Positions 8,205 through 14,829 of a stretch of DNA of 14,829 nt are shown piece after piece. Below the pieces are notes generated by a model. That model was not told where the DNA came from and made no database searches. It saw only the letters and a list, made by a program, of their open reading frames with translations. The translations under genes and the position numbers were made by a program. Where the stretch lies: the NCBI GenBank assembly GCA_012719555.1, contig JAAYAE010000362.1, forward strand, positions 1 through 14,829. The letters are read 5' to 3'. This DNA is from Acholeplasmataceae bacterium. Its GTDB lineage: Bacteria > Bacillota > Negativicutes > Acidaminococcales > Acidaminococcaceae. Every line of letters begins with the position of its first letter. Within the stretch, counting starts at the first letter, position 1.

Positions 8205-9371
8205 TTATTCCCCCGCTCTTTGACATATTGCCGCCAAGGTCGCTGCTATCTTAATATTCTCATCCTCAGTACCAATGGTCAATCTAATTCCACCAGGTAA
8301 GGCAGGGTGATTTGAAAAGTTTCTCACTAGAATTTTTTCGGCTAAAAGCTCCTGAAAAACTAACGAGCCGGCCATGTTTTCATTACTGCCAAGCAGTTTA
8401 TACCCTTTCTTTATCGCGTAACGGGAAAGTTTGAATGCTAAATCTGCCGAAGGTAAAAAAAACAAAAAATTTGTTTCAGAATCAAAAACATTAAAACCTA
8501 AGCTTTCTAATTTTCCCTGCATTTTATTTCTTTGCCGGCGTATTAGCTGAACACGGTCAGCAAAAAGTTTTTTATGTTCATATGTTTTAAGAGCAACCAT
8601 AAGCGAATAACTATTAACGTGATACGGCAGCAGCACTTTTTGCATAATTCTGATTAACTCGGTACTTCCTGTACCATAACCTACACGCAGCCCTGCTAAG
8701 CCATAGGCTTTAGAAAAAGTGCGAAGACATAAAAAGTTAGTGTATTTTTCTAAAAGACTCATGGTAGAAATCTTGTTTCCTGTATCCGGCTCTTGTGCAA
8801 ACTCCATATAAGCTTCATCCATAATTACCGGACAAGAAACTCCTGCCAAGATTTTTTCTATATTTTCCAGAGAATTGAAGTTCCCTGTTGGATTATTGGG
8901 ATTACAAACAATCAGCAGGCTTGGATTTTCCCTTTGGCAAAAGTCTATGACAGCCTCCGGATCAATATAACCATCTTGAGTTAACGTATACGGCGCTCCT
9001 ATGCTATCAGCCATTTGTACATATACACCATACATAGAAAATGATGGATAAGGGAAGGCTATTTTGCTGCCCATACCACCAAAGGCAAAACAGGCCTTTT
9101 CTAAAAGTTCGCTAGACCCGTTGCCTATAATAATTTGCTCCTGTTCTACATGCAAATCATTGCCTAAAGCTCTACCTAATTTCCCCGTATCCAGTGGTGG
9201 GTAGCGATTAAAAAGGAATTTTTTTGTTTCTTCCAAAATTTGCGTTAAAACTTCTTTGGGCAGATTCCAGTTCGATTCGTTAGCATTCACTACTATATCA
9301 GCATCAGGAACCGTCTCAACACTATATTCTTCCAATTTATCCAGCCCCAAACGAGCAGTCATTTCTTTCAT
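8205..9371 (-). CDS. hisC: Histidinol-phosphate aminotransferase HisC
   Basis: This PLP-dependent class I/II aminotransferase (388 residues) converts imidazole acetol phosphate to histidinol phosphate using glutamate. The PLP lysine is Lys221 in RTFSKAYGLAGLRVGY. Other cofactor contacts are CNPNNPTG (156-163) and DEAY (185-188). An early NANES motif and a late IRLTIG arginine bind substrate. The ribosome site AAAGGAG lies inside the last hisD codons, 11 nt before ATG 9371. A second in-frame ATG three codons on (MTARLG) is possible but is further from that site. Some HisC homologues act on aromatic amino acids; its place within the his operon favours the histidine role. Confidence 0.96.
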   Translation of the reverse strand: MKEMTARLGLDKLEEYSVETVPDADIVVNANESNWNLPKEVLTQILEETKKFLFNRYPPLDTGKLGRALGNDLHVEQEQIIIGNGSSELLEKACFAFGGMGSKIAFPYPSFSMYGVYVQMADSIGAPYTLTQDGYIDPEAVIDFCQRENPSLLIVCNPNNPTGNFNSLENIEKILAGVSCPVIMDEAYMEFAQEPDTGNKISTMSLLEKYTNFLCLRTFSKAYGLAGLRVGYGTGSTELIRIMQKVLLPYHVNSYSLMVALKTYEHKKLFADRVQLIRRQRNKMQGKLESLGFNVFDSETNFLFFLPSADLAFKLSRYAIKKGYKLLGSNENMAGSLVFQELLAEKILVRNFSNHPALPGGIRLTIGTEDENIKIAATLAAICQRAGE

Positions 9372-9374
9372 TTT

Positions 9375-10721
9375 TTATTTATCTCCTTTGCGAATTCTAA
9401 TAGCATTAGCATGAGCTTTTAATCCCTCGGCTTCTGCCATTTCAATTATATCATCAGAAACTGCAGCCAATGCTTTTTCCGTGTAAGCAATAATACTGGT
9501 TTTTTTCATAAATGTTTCTACATTCAAAACAGAATAGAATCTTGCGGTTCCGCCTGTTGGTAAAATATGATTTGGTCCGGCATAATAGTCCCCTAATGGT
9601 TCAGGCGAATATGCCCCTAAAAATATTGCCCCTGCGTTATGAATATACGGTAATATGGCAAAAGGTTCTTTAGTATTAATTTCCAAATGTTCAGGCGCAG
9701 ACAAATTCGCCATTTCTATTACGGTCTCCATATCTTTAGCAACTATAATTTTACCTTGTTTAGCTAGGGCTTGAGCTGCTATTTCCTTACGTGGTAACTT
9801 GGCAAGCTGTTCTTCAACTTCTAGAGCCGTAGCTTCAGCAATTTTCATATCATCTACAACTAAAATGGCAGACGCCAGAGGATCATGCTCTGCTTGACTT
9901 AGTAAATCTGCTGCCAAATACTTGGGGTTGGCCGTAGCATCTGCTACAATCAATATTTCACTTGGTCCTGCAAGCATGTCAATATCACAGTGACCATAGA
10001 CTGCCTTTTTAGCTAAAGTAACGAAAATATTCCCAGGTCCTGTAATCTTGCAAACCTTAGGTACAGATTCTGTGCCAAAAGCTAAAGCAGCTATAGCTTG
10101 GGCCCCACCCATTTTGTAAATATTTTTTATCCCAATAAGATCCGCAGTCGCTAGCACATAGGGATTAACTTTACCATCCTTACCGGGTGGGACTGCCATT
10201 ACTATTTGGGGAACACCTGCTACAATAGCAGGGATTGCATTCATTATAACGGAAGATGGATAAGCGGCCGTGCCACCTGGGACATAAATTCCTACAGAGT
10301 CTAGTGGAGTTACCTTTTGTCCTAACATTGCACCATAAGCACGATTGGTAAGCCAAGATTTAGGCAGTTGCTCTTCATGGAAACGTTTTACGTTAGAAAT
10401 TGCCCTACCAATAGCTTCCATTACTTCTGACTTAACAATATTTTTTGCCTCTAAGAATTCATCTTTGGTAACTTTCAAATTTTCTTTGGTAAGTCCCGCC
10501 TTGTCAATAAGATTCGTATAATACAAAAGCTTTTCGTCACCACCGGTGCGTACCTGGGCAACTATTTTTTCAACCACTTGGGCAGCTGTAAGAGGTTCTC
10601 CAAACATAGCTGTAACACCTGCTTGAACATTGGGTGAAAGTTGGCATTCATCAAAAGCTTTTTTCTTCATTAAACCTATAATTTCTTTAGCCGATAATTT
10701 TCGGGCATCTGTTACTTGCAT
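9375..10721 (-). CDS. hisD: Histidinol dehydrogenase HisD
   Basis: HisD performs the last two steps, oxidising histidinol to histidine with two NAD. The 448-residue sequence keeps the zinc ligands Gln276, His279 (SQAEHDP), Asp378 and His437 and the catalytic pair Glu344/His345 (SAPEHLE). Each is offset by 17-18 from E. coli numbering, so the protein has a slightly longer N-terminus. The signatures YVPGGTAAYPSS and GPNHILPTGGTARF are present. GAGGAG lies 8 nt before ATG 10721. The start overlaps the end of hisG by 10 nt, so translation is probably coupled. Confidence 0.98.
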   Translation of the reverse strand: MQVTDARKLSAKEIIGLMKKKAFDECQLSPNVQAGVTAMFGEPLTAAQVVEKIVAQVRTGGDEKLLYYTNLIDKAGLTKENLKVTKDEFLEAKNIVKSEVMEAIGRAISNVKRFHEEQLPKSWLTNRAYGAMLGQKVTPLDSVGIYVPGGTAAYPSSVIMNAIPAIVAGVPQIVMAVPPGKDGKVNPYVLATADLIGIKNIYKMGGAQAIAALAFGTESVPKVCKITGPGNIFVTLAKKAVYGHCDIDMLAGPSEILIVADATANPKYLAADLLSQAEHDPLASAILVVDDMKIAEATALEVEEQLAKLPRKEIAAQALAKQGKIIVAKDMETVIEMANLSAPEHLEINTKEPFAILPYIHNAGAIFLGAYSPEPLGDYYAGPNHILPTGGTARFYSVLNVETFMKKTSIIAYTEKALAAVSDDIIEMAEAEGLKAHANAIRIRKGDK

Positions 10722-11368
10722 TTTGTATTCTCCTCTTCTAGGACAACTCTTAAATCCTTTACTAATTTATTTAAACGTTCAAACTGTAATTTGAAACTTA
10801 CTTTATTAGCTATAAGACGTGCACTGGCATGATAAACAACATCAAGCTCTACCAGTTTGTTTTCTTTTAAAGTGGTTCCTGTTTCAACAATATCTACGAT
10901 TAATTCGCTCAAACCAACAATAGGAGCAAGTTCAATAGAACCATTTAATTTAATAATTTCCGTTTGAATACCAAGCTTATCAAAATATTTACGAGCACTG
11001 TTGTGATATTTTGTAGCTACACGCAAATGCGCGTAGTCAGTTAAATTTGGGCGGCGTTTATGCTCCGGCACGGCTAACATCAGTCTGCATTTACCATATT
11101 TCAAATCCAATAACTCATAAACATCTTTATCTTCTTCCAACAAAACATCCTTACCTATAATGCCAATATCTGCAGCTCCATATTCAACGTAAGTTGGCAA
11201 ATCTACCGTTTTGGTAATAATGAATCTCACTTTTGTTTCTTCATTAGTAATGACTAATTTGCGAGAATCTTCTACAACATTTTCAGCACTATAACCAACT
11301 TTAGCTAAAAGCTCAACCGACTTAGCAAATAGCTTCCCCTTAGGCAAAGCTATAGTTAAATAATCCAT
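10712..11368 (-). CDS. hisG: ATP phosphoribosyltransferase, short form, HisG
   Basis: HisG condenses ATP with PRPP, the committed and feedback-inhibited step. The 218-residue length and the absence of a C-terminal ACT-like regulatory domain make it the short form (HisGS), which needs HisZ for activity and histidine sensing. The N-terminus LTIALPKGKL and the PRPP-binding loop DIVETGTTLKEN (159-170) identify it. AAGGGAAG precedes ATG 11368. It starts 27 nt after hisZ, its obligate partner, and its last codons overlap hisD. Confidence 0.97.
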   Translation of the reverse strand: MDYLTIALPKGKLFAKSVELLAKVGYSAENVVEDSRKLVITNEETKVRFIITKTVDLPTYVEYGAADIGIIGKDVLLEEDKDVYELLDLKYGKCRLMLAVPEHKRRPNLTDYAHLRVATKYHNSARKYFDKLGIQTEIIKLNGSIELAPIVGLSELIVDIVETGTTLKENKLVELDVVYHASARLIANKVSFKLQFERLNKLVKDLRVVLEEENTKCK

Positions 11369-11395
11369 TTGTACACTTCCCTTTATAGTTTTAAC

Positions 11396-12574
11396 TTATT
11401 TTAAATATACCAACGAATTGCAATGATTTATTTTTTTTAGTTCCATAGCTTGTATTTCCGTAGTCTCTGTCGTAGCCATTTTAACCGTTTTTCCTTGTTT
11501 GCGAAGTTCGGTAACCTTTTTTATAGCCTCATGTACTTTATCATGACCCCAAGCAACCAACACATCCCAATCAGAGCTAATATTTAAATTATTTTGTCGT
11601 TCCAAGACTAACATAATACGATCTATACCCATAGCAAAACCTGTAGCTGGACAATCTTGTCCAAAAGATTTCATCATGCTATCGTAGCGACCACCACCGC
11701 AAATATTAAAACCCATATTTGCCGTATAAACTTCAAACACCATACCCGTATAATAGTCAAGGTTTCTGTTAAGGCTTAAATCAAAAGAAATAAATTTAGC
11801 CACACCATACTCTTTAGCTAAATTATAAATATCCGCTAAATTACGTAAAGCTGCACGACTTTTTTCATTTTTCACTAATCCTAATAATTCTTCAATTAAT
11901 TCTTCCCCACCATGTAAAAAGAGTAATCTATTAAAAATGGCTTTTAACTCCGGAGTTAAATACAATTTATGAATTATTTGTTCCAAACCAACGGCATTGT
12001 GTTCCAACACTGCTTTTTCAATGGCCACAGCATCTTTTTCCCCTATCTGCGCTTCTTCCATTAATCCTGCCAAAAATTCTATATGTCCCAGACTTAAAGT
12101 AAAATCAACAAGTCCTGCTGCTTGTAATGAAGCTATTGCCAGAGCTAAAACCTCAGCATCTGCCGTTGGTTCTGCCGCTCCCATAAGTTCAACTCCTGCT
12201 TGGCAAAATTCACATTGACGCCCTGCTTGTGTTTCTTCATAACGAAAAATATTTGCTATATAAAACAAACGTTTCAGGCTTTTATCTTTACTAAGTCTTG
12301 TTGATACCATGCGGGCTAAGGGGGTCGTCATATCACTGCGCAAAACTAAAGTGCGATTATTACGATCCAAAAACTTCATACTTTCATCTGATATTCCACC
12401 ATTACCAATAGCAAAGGTATCCAGATATTCAAATGTTGGTGTTGCTACTTCGTCATATCCCCATGTAAGGAAATTAGCAGCTATTTTATCTTCCATCTTC
12501 CGCTTTGCTCTCGCTTCTCCCGGCAAAATATCCTTTGTTCCATATGGAAGCTGCAGCACTTTATTATCGTTCAT
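11396..12574 (-). CDS. hisZ: ATP phosphoribosyltransferase regulatory subunit HisZ
   Basis: HisZ is a catalytically dead paralogue of histidyl-tRNA synthetase that assembles with short HisG and confers histidine feedback. The 392 residues start LPYGTKDILPGEA. They carry the class II motif 2 region (FYIANIFRYEETQAGRQ, then CQAGVELMG) and the motif 3-like GFAMGIDRIMLVL. The length is below a full HisRS, and it sits beside a short hisG, so HisZ rather than HisS is the right call. GGAGG precedes ATG 12574. The start overlaps the upstream regulator gene by 11 nt. Confidence 0.95.
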   Translation of the reverse strand: MNDNKVLQLPYGTKDILPGEARAKRKMEDKIAANFLTWGYDEVATPTFEYLDTFAIGNGGISDESMKFLDRNNRTLVLRSDMTTPLARMVSTRLSKDKSLKRLFYIANIFRYEETQAGRQCEFCQAGVELMGAAEPTADAEVLALAIASLQAAGLVDFTLSLGHIEFLAGLMEEAQIGEKDAVAIEKAVLEHNAVGLEQIIHKLYLTPELKAIFNRLLFLHGGEELIEELLGLVKNEKSRAALRNLADIYNLAKEYGVAKFISFDLSLNRNLDYYTGMVFEVYTANMGFNICGGGRYDSMMKSFGQDCPATGFAMGIDRIMLVLERQNNLNISSDWDVLVAWGHDKVHEAIKKVTELRKQGKTVKMATTETTEIQAMELKKINHCNSLVYLK

Positions 12575-12878
12575 TTTTTTTGACTCCTCCGTCTATTACC
12601 TTCATTACTTTAACATAACCACCGGCTCCGTAATGCAGGCAGCGATTCACCCGTGATACTGTAGTACTGCTGGCTCCTGTAACCTTGGCTATGGCAGCAT
12701 AATTTTCACCCTCATTTAGCATTTTTGCTACTTCTAACCGCTGAGCCATCGCTTTTACTTCGCTAACAGTACAAATATCCTCAAAGAAAGCATCACACTC
12801 TTCCTGTGTTTTAAGGCTTAAGACAGCAGTAAATAGTTGTTCTAAGTCAACGTCAAGTAACCGTTCTTTTAAAGACAT
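12564..12878 (-). CDS. hisR: TrpR-family regulator of the YerC/YecD (HisR) type, likely his operon repressor
   Basis: This 104-residue all-helical protein of the TrpR-like YerC/YecD family is the first gene of the operon. The N-terminal helices (1-50) resemble the TrpR dimerisation core. A helix-turn-helix follows at about 57-80 (NYAAIAKVTGASSTTVSRV), then CLHYGAGGY, typical of this family. AGGAGG lies 7 nt before ATG 12878. The 3' end overlaps hisZ by 11 nt. Family members have been proposed as histidine-pathway repressors in Firmicutes, and co-transcription with all the his genes supports autoregulation. The inverted repeat at 12974-12999 is a candidate site. The gene symbol is by function; direct proof for this protein is lacking. 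Confidence 0.85.
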   Translation of the reverse strand: MSLKERLLDVDLEQLFTAVLSLKTQEECDAFFEDICTVSEVKAMAQRLEVAKMLNEGENYAAIAKVTGASSTTVSRVNRCLHYGAGGYVKVMKVIDGGVKKNER

Positions 12879-12904
12879 ATCATTTCCTCCTAATAATTAA
12901 AACT

Positions 12905-12953
12905 GAATACGCTTGGTCATCATATTCTCCACAATTTGAGGCCAAAATGCCTC
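12905..12953 (-). promoter_or_regulatory. Two small hairpins in the his operon leader
   Basis: In the minus-strand transcript, GAGGC and GCCTC (12953-12949 and 12942-12938) flank a 6-nt loop. GAATAT and GTATTC (12927-12922 and 12910-12905, one G-U pair) flank an 11-nt loop. Neither is followed by a T tract. No T-box core and no histidine-rich leader peptide are present, so attenuation by charged or uncharged tRNA-His is not supported. The function is unknown. Confidence 0.3.
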
Positions 12954-12973
12954 TTCCTCTTTATCTCTCCATT

Positions 12974-12999
12974 ACTTTACCACAATGCAGTGGTAAAGT
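12974..12999. promoter_or_regulatory. Perfect inverted repeat, candidate HisR operator
   Basis: Arms ACTTTACCAC (12974-12983) and GTGGTAAAGT (12990-12999) are perfect 10-bp inverted copies around a 6-nt spacer. The repeat lies about 96 nt upstream of the hisR-like start and just downstream of the best his promoter candidate, where a bound dimer would block transcription. Size and symmetry fit a dimeric helix-turn-helix repressor. In RNA it would also form a stable hairpin, but it is not followed by T residues. Assignment to the HisR-like protein is inference from position. Confidence 0.6.
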
Positions 13000-13011
13000 G
13001 CAATAGCTTTA

Positions 13012-13039
13012 TTCATATTTTTTAAAAAAATGTTGACAA
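13012..13039 (-). promoter_or_regulatory. Putative his operon promoter
   Basis: TTGTCA (13039-13034) and TATGAA (13017-13012) with 16-nt spacing make a moderate promoter. Its start point would fall near 13005, six nt before the inverted repeat. A competing weaker option, TTGCAC with TAAAGT, lies within the repeat itself. Either way the repeat overlaps or abuts the promoter. Confidence 0.45.
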
Positions 13040-13062
13040 ACATTTAGTTTTTGTTGTAATAT
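13033..13062 (+). promoter_or_regulatory. Putative metNI promoter
   Basis: A perfect -35 TTGACA (13033-13038) is followed after 18 nt by TAATAT (13057-13062). Transcription would begin near 13069, just before the SAM riboswitch. The -35 is shared, on opposite strands, with the his promoter candidate. Confidence 0.7.
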
Positions 13063-13083
13063 TCTCATAACAACTTTATAAAG

Positions 13084-13182
13084 TTCATCTAGAGTAGTCG
13101 AGGGAATGGCCCAATGACGCTACGGCAACCATCACAACTGTGAACGGTGCCAAGTCCACCAGGTTTACACCTGAAAGATGAA
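13084..13182 (+). ncRNA. SAM-I (S-box) riboswitch aptamer
   Basis: P1 pairs TTCATC (13084-13089) with GATGAA (13177-13182). Between them lie the S-box consensus blocks: AGAG, GAGGGAATGGCCC, GGCAACC and GGTGCCAAGTCC. P2 pairs GTAG with CTAC, P3 pairs TCACA with TGTGA, and P4 pairs CAGGT with ACCTG. In this family SAM binding stabilises P1 and favours the downstream terminator. The aptamer stands between the promoter and metN, consistent with shutting off methionine uptake when SAM is plentiful. Confidence 0.96.
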
Positions 13183-13202
13183 GAAGACTTAAACGGTTAT
13201 TT

Positions 13203-13231
13203 AGTCCTCTTCTTCTGAAGAGGACTTTTTT
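13203..13231 (+). terminator. SAM-controlled intrinsic terminator of the S-box
   Basis: A perfect 10-bp stem, AGTCCTCTTC (13203-13212) with GAAGAGGACT (13217-13226) around TTCT, is followed by a T run. The alternative antiterminator is visible: GAAGAAG (13180-13186), which includes part of the P1 3' strand, can pair with CTTCTTC (13209-13215). P1 formation therefore frees the terminator, and loss of P1 disrupts it. Confidence 0.93.
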
Positions 13232-13260
13232 ATATAAGAAATCCAGAAAGAAGGTTTATC

Positions 13261-14298
13261 ATGATTGAGTTGCAAAACGTTGAAAAAACTTATCAAAGCA
13301 AACACGGTAATGTGCTTGCTTTGAAAAAAACTAATTTAAAGATTGCAGCTGGAGAAATCTTCGGCGTAATCGGGCTATCAGGTGCAGGAAAAAGCACCCT
13401 GATTCGCTGTATTAATATGCTAGAAACACCTACCGGCGGTAAAGTTATCGTTGATGGTCAAGAACTAACCGCAATGAAAGACTCAGAGCTGCGCAAAGCC
13501 CGTCAAAACATTGGCATGATTTTCCAACATTTTAATCTCTTGGCTTGCAGAACTGTATATGACAATATTGCTTTCCCACTAGAAATTCAAGGCATGAGTA
13601 AAGATACCATAAAGCAAAAAGTTGAACCCCTATTAGCCTTAGTAGGACTTGAGGATAGAAGAAATCACTATCCTTCCCAATTATCCGGTGGACAAAAGCA
13701 AAGAGTGGGCATTGCTCGTGCTTTAGCGAGTAACCCAAAAATCCTTTTATGTGATGAGGCTACTTCTGCGTTAGATCCCCAAACTACAAAATCTATCTTA
13801 GGATTATTAAAAGATATAAATAAGCGCCTAAACTTGACCATAGTTCTTATTACTCATCAGATGCAAGTCGTTAAAGAGATTTGCGATCGAGTAGCGGTTA
13901 TTGAAGATGGTACTATTATTGAAGAAGGAACTATGTTCGACCTCTTTACTAATCCTAAAACTCCAACTACCAAAGAGTTTATTAGCAGCATCAACAATGT
14001 TGAGCTGCCAGAAATATTGAAAACTGCTCCTATGAGCAAAGAATACCTTGATGGCAGCCGCCCACTAGTACGGCTTTCCTTTATTGGGGATTCTGCCGGT
14101 GATCCCCTTATTTCTACATTGATTAAAAAATACGATGTGGAGGTTAATATTATTTATGGCAACATAGATAGTATAAAGGATATTCCCTATGGCACCTTAC
14201 TTATAGAAATTAGCGGAGATCGTGAACACATAAAAAATGCTATTAACTATTTACATGAAAGAAAGCTTAAAATCGAGGTGATTGGCTATGTCTCATGA
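13261..14298 (+). CDS. metN: Methionine ABC transporter ATP-binding protein MetN
   Basis: MetN powers the MetNIQ importer for methionine. The 345-residue protein has the Walker A GLSGAGKST (38-46), Q-loop FQHF, signature LSGGQKQR, Walker B ILLCDEATSALD and the H-loop ITHQM. A C-terminal domain of about 100 residues (roughly 245-345) matches the NIL/ACT-like domain through which methionine inhibits the E. coli transporter. AAGAAGG lies 6 nt before ATG 13261. The SAM riboswitch and terminator immediately upstream confirm the methionine assignment. The stop overlaps the metI start by 11 nt. Confidence 0.96.
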   Translation: MIELQNVEKTYQSKHGNVLALKKTNLKIAAGEIFGVIGLSGAGKSTLIRCINMLETPTGGKVIVDGQELTAMKDSELRKARQNIGMIFQHFNLLACRTVYDNIAFPLEIQGMSKDTIKQKVEPLLALVGLEDRRNHYPSQLSGGQKQRVGIARALASNPKILLCDEATSALDPQTTKSILGLLKDINKRLNLTIVLITHQMQVVKEICDRVAVIEDGTIIEEGTMFDLFTNPKTPTTKEFISSINNVELPEILKTAPMSKEYLDGSRPLVRLSFIGDSAGDPLISTLIKKYDVEVNIIYGNIDSIKDIPYGTLLIEISGDREHIKNAINYLHERKLKIEVIGYVS

Positions 14299-14829
14299 AA
14301 TGATTGAGTTATTATTAAAGGCCTTATGGGAAACTTGTTATATGGTTGCCGCTTCTACGGTATTAGCTACTTTGGTCGGTATGCCTCTAGGGATTATTTT
14401 AACAATAACCAGCAAAGGTCATATTTTGGAAAATAAATCTATTAACGCTATTTTAGGGGCAATAGTAAATGCCACTCGATCTACCCCTTTAATCATATTG
14501 ATTGTTGCCATTATTCCTTTAACGCGTATGATTGTAGGTTCTTCCATTGGTACCACGGCTGCTATCGTTCCTTTAACAATTTCAGCAGCGCCTTTTATTG
14601 CAAGAATAATTGAGTCTTCTTTGTTGGAGATAGATCCGGGGGTAATAGAGGCGTCCCAATCCATGGGCGCCAGTCCGATGCAAATAATAAATAAGGTTTT
14701 ATTACCTGAAGCAATGCACTCTATCGTTCTTGGTGTTACCCTAGCTATTATTAGCCTTATTGGTTACTCTGCTATGGCTGGCGCCTTAGGTGGGGGCGGT
14801 CTTGGCGACTTAGCTATTCGTTATGGCTA
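14288..14829 (+). CDS. metI: Methionine ABC transporter permease MetI (partial, 3' end cut by window edge)
   Basis: An open frame of 180 codons starts at ATG 14288, with GAGGTG 7 nt upstream inside the end of metN, and runs off the right edge without a stop. The protein begins MSHEMIELLLKALWETCYM and is strongly hydrophobic, with several membrane segments. Family signatures are NATRSTPLIILIV and the cytoplasmic coupling (EAA) loop EASQSMGASPMQIINKVLLPEA, split here by position as 120-141. A late GALGGGGLGDLAIRYG is also typical of MetI. Full-length MetI is about 215-220 residues, so some 35-40 are missing. The substrate-binding lipoprotein MetQ would be expected just beyond the window. Confidence 0.95.
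   Translation, partial: MSHEMIELLLKALWETCYMVAASTVLATLVGMPLGIILTITSKGHILENKSINAILGAIVNATRSTPLIILIVAIIPLTRMIVGSSIGTTAAIVPLTISAAPFIARIIESSLLEIDPGVIEASQSMGASPMQIINKVLLPEAMHSIVLGVTLAIISLIGYSAMAGALGGGGLGDLAIRYG

Noticed and set aside
10166..10176. A half-site resembling the operator arm within hisD, and a similar one in hisH
   Set aside because: Only single arms within coding sequence with no inverted partner; expected by chance.
12879..13010. T-box riboswitch or histidine attenuator ahead of the his operon
   Set aside because: There is no T-box core, no terminator with a T run, and no run of His codons in any short leader frame.
14419..14664. An 81-codon minus-strand frame near the right edge
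   Set aside because: It lies opposite metI, whose membrane segments and EAA loop are unmistakable.
1..14829. Mobile elements, CRISPR arrays, tRNA or rRNA genes
   Set aside because: No transposase, long terminal repeats, regularly spaced repeats, cloverleaf or rRNA-like sequence was seen on either strand.

Overview
This 14.8 kb window looks like chromosome of a low-GC Bacillota (Firmicutes). Negativicutes or a clostridial relative is the best guess, but I cannot place it to genus. The grounds are AT-rich DNA, strong GGAGG-type ribosome binding sites on nearly every gene, a glmS ribozyme, an S-box (SAM-I) riboswitch, a short-form HisG paired with HisZ, and a YerC/HisR-type TrpR-family regulator. 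I see no mobile element, CRISPR array, rRNA or tRNA gene.

Layout. (1) At 1-204 (minus) is the N-terminal part of an unrecognised protein, diverging from (2) a PflX-type radical SAM activase at 377-1270 (plus). (3) A terminator at 1280-1316 separates that gene from glmS, which points towards it. (4) glmS (1350-3179, minus) has its own promoter (3467/3444) and a 250-nt leader carrying a glmS self-cleaving ribozyme, with predicted cleavage between 3343 and 3342. (5) A long minus-strand operon runs from 12878 down to 3477 in the order hisR-like, hisZ, hisG, hisD, hisC, hisB, hisH, hisA, hisF, hisIE, glmM. Most junctions overlap by 4-11 nt or lie 1-3 nt apart. (6) A divergent control region at 12879-13260 holds the his leader and promoter, a perfect 10-bp-arm inverted repeat (12974-12999), back-to-back -35 elements, and on the plus strand a SAM-I riboswitch with its terminator. 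(7) metN (13261-14298) and the start of metI (14288 to the window end) encode a methionine/SAM-type uptake ABC transporter; the window stops inside metI.

How the genes work together. The his genes encode every enzymatic step from PRPP and ATP to histidine except the histidinol-phosphate phosphatase, which must be elsewhere. The first gene is probably the operon's own regulator, and the inverted repeat beside the promoter is its best candidate operator. glmM rides at the end of the his operon. GlmM acts after GlmS in the route to UDP-GlcNAc, yet glmS has a separate promoter and the ribozyme, so feedback by glucosamine-6-phosphate can act on glmS alone. The met transporter is predicted to switch off when SAM is abundant.

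Most of the window is well-understood housekeeping and biosynthetic DNA. The parts most worth a second look are non-coding: the his operator candidate, the shared his/met promoter core, and the structured segment upstream of the glmS cleavage site. I did not find a convincing previously undescribed system.
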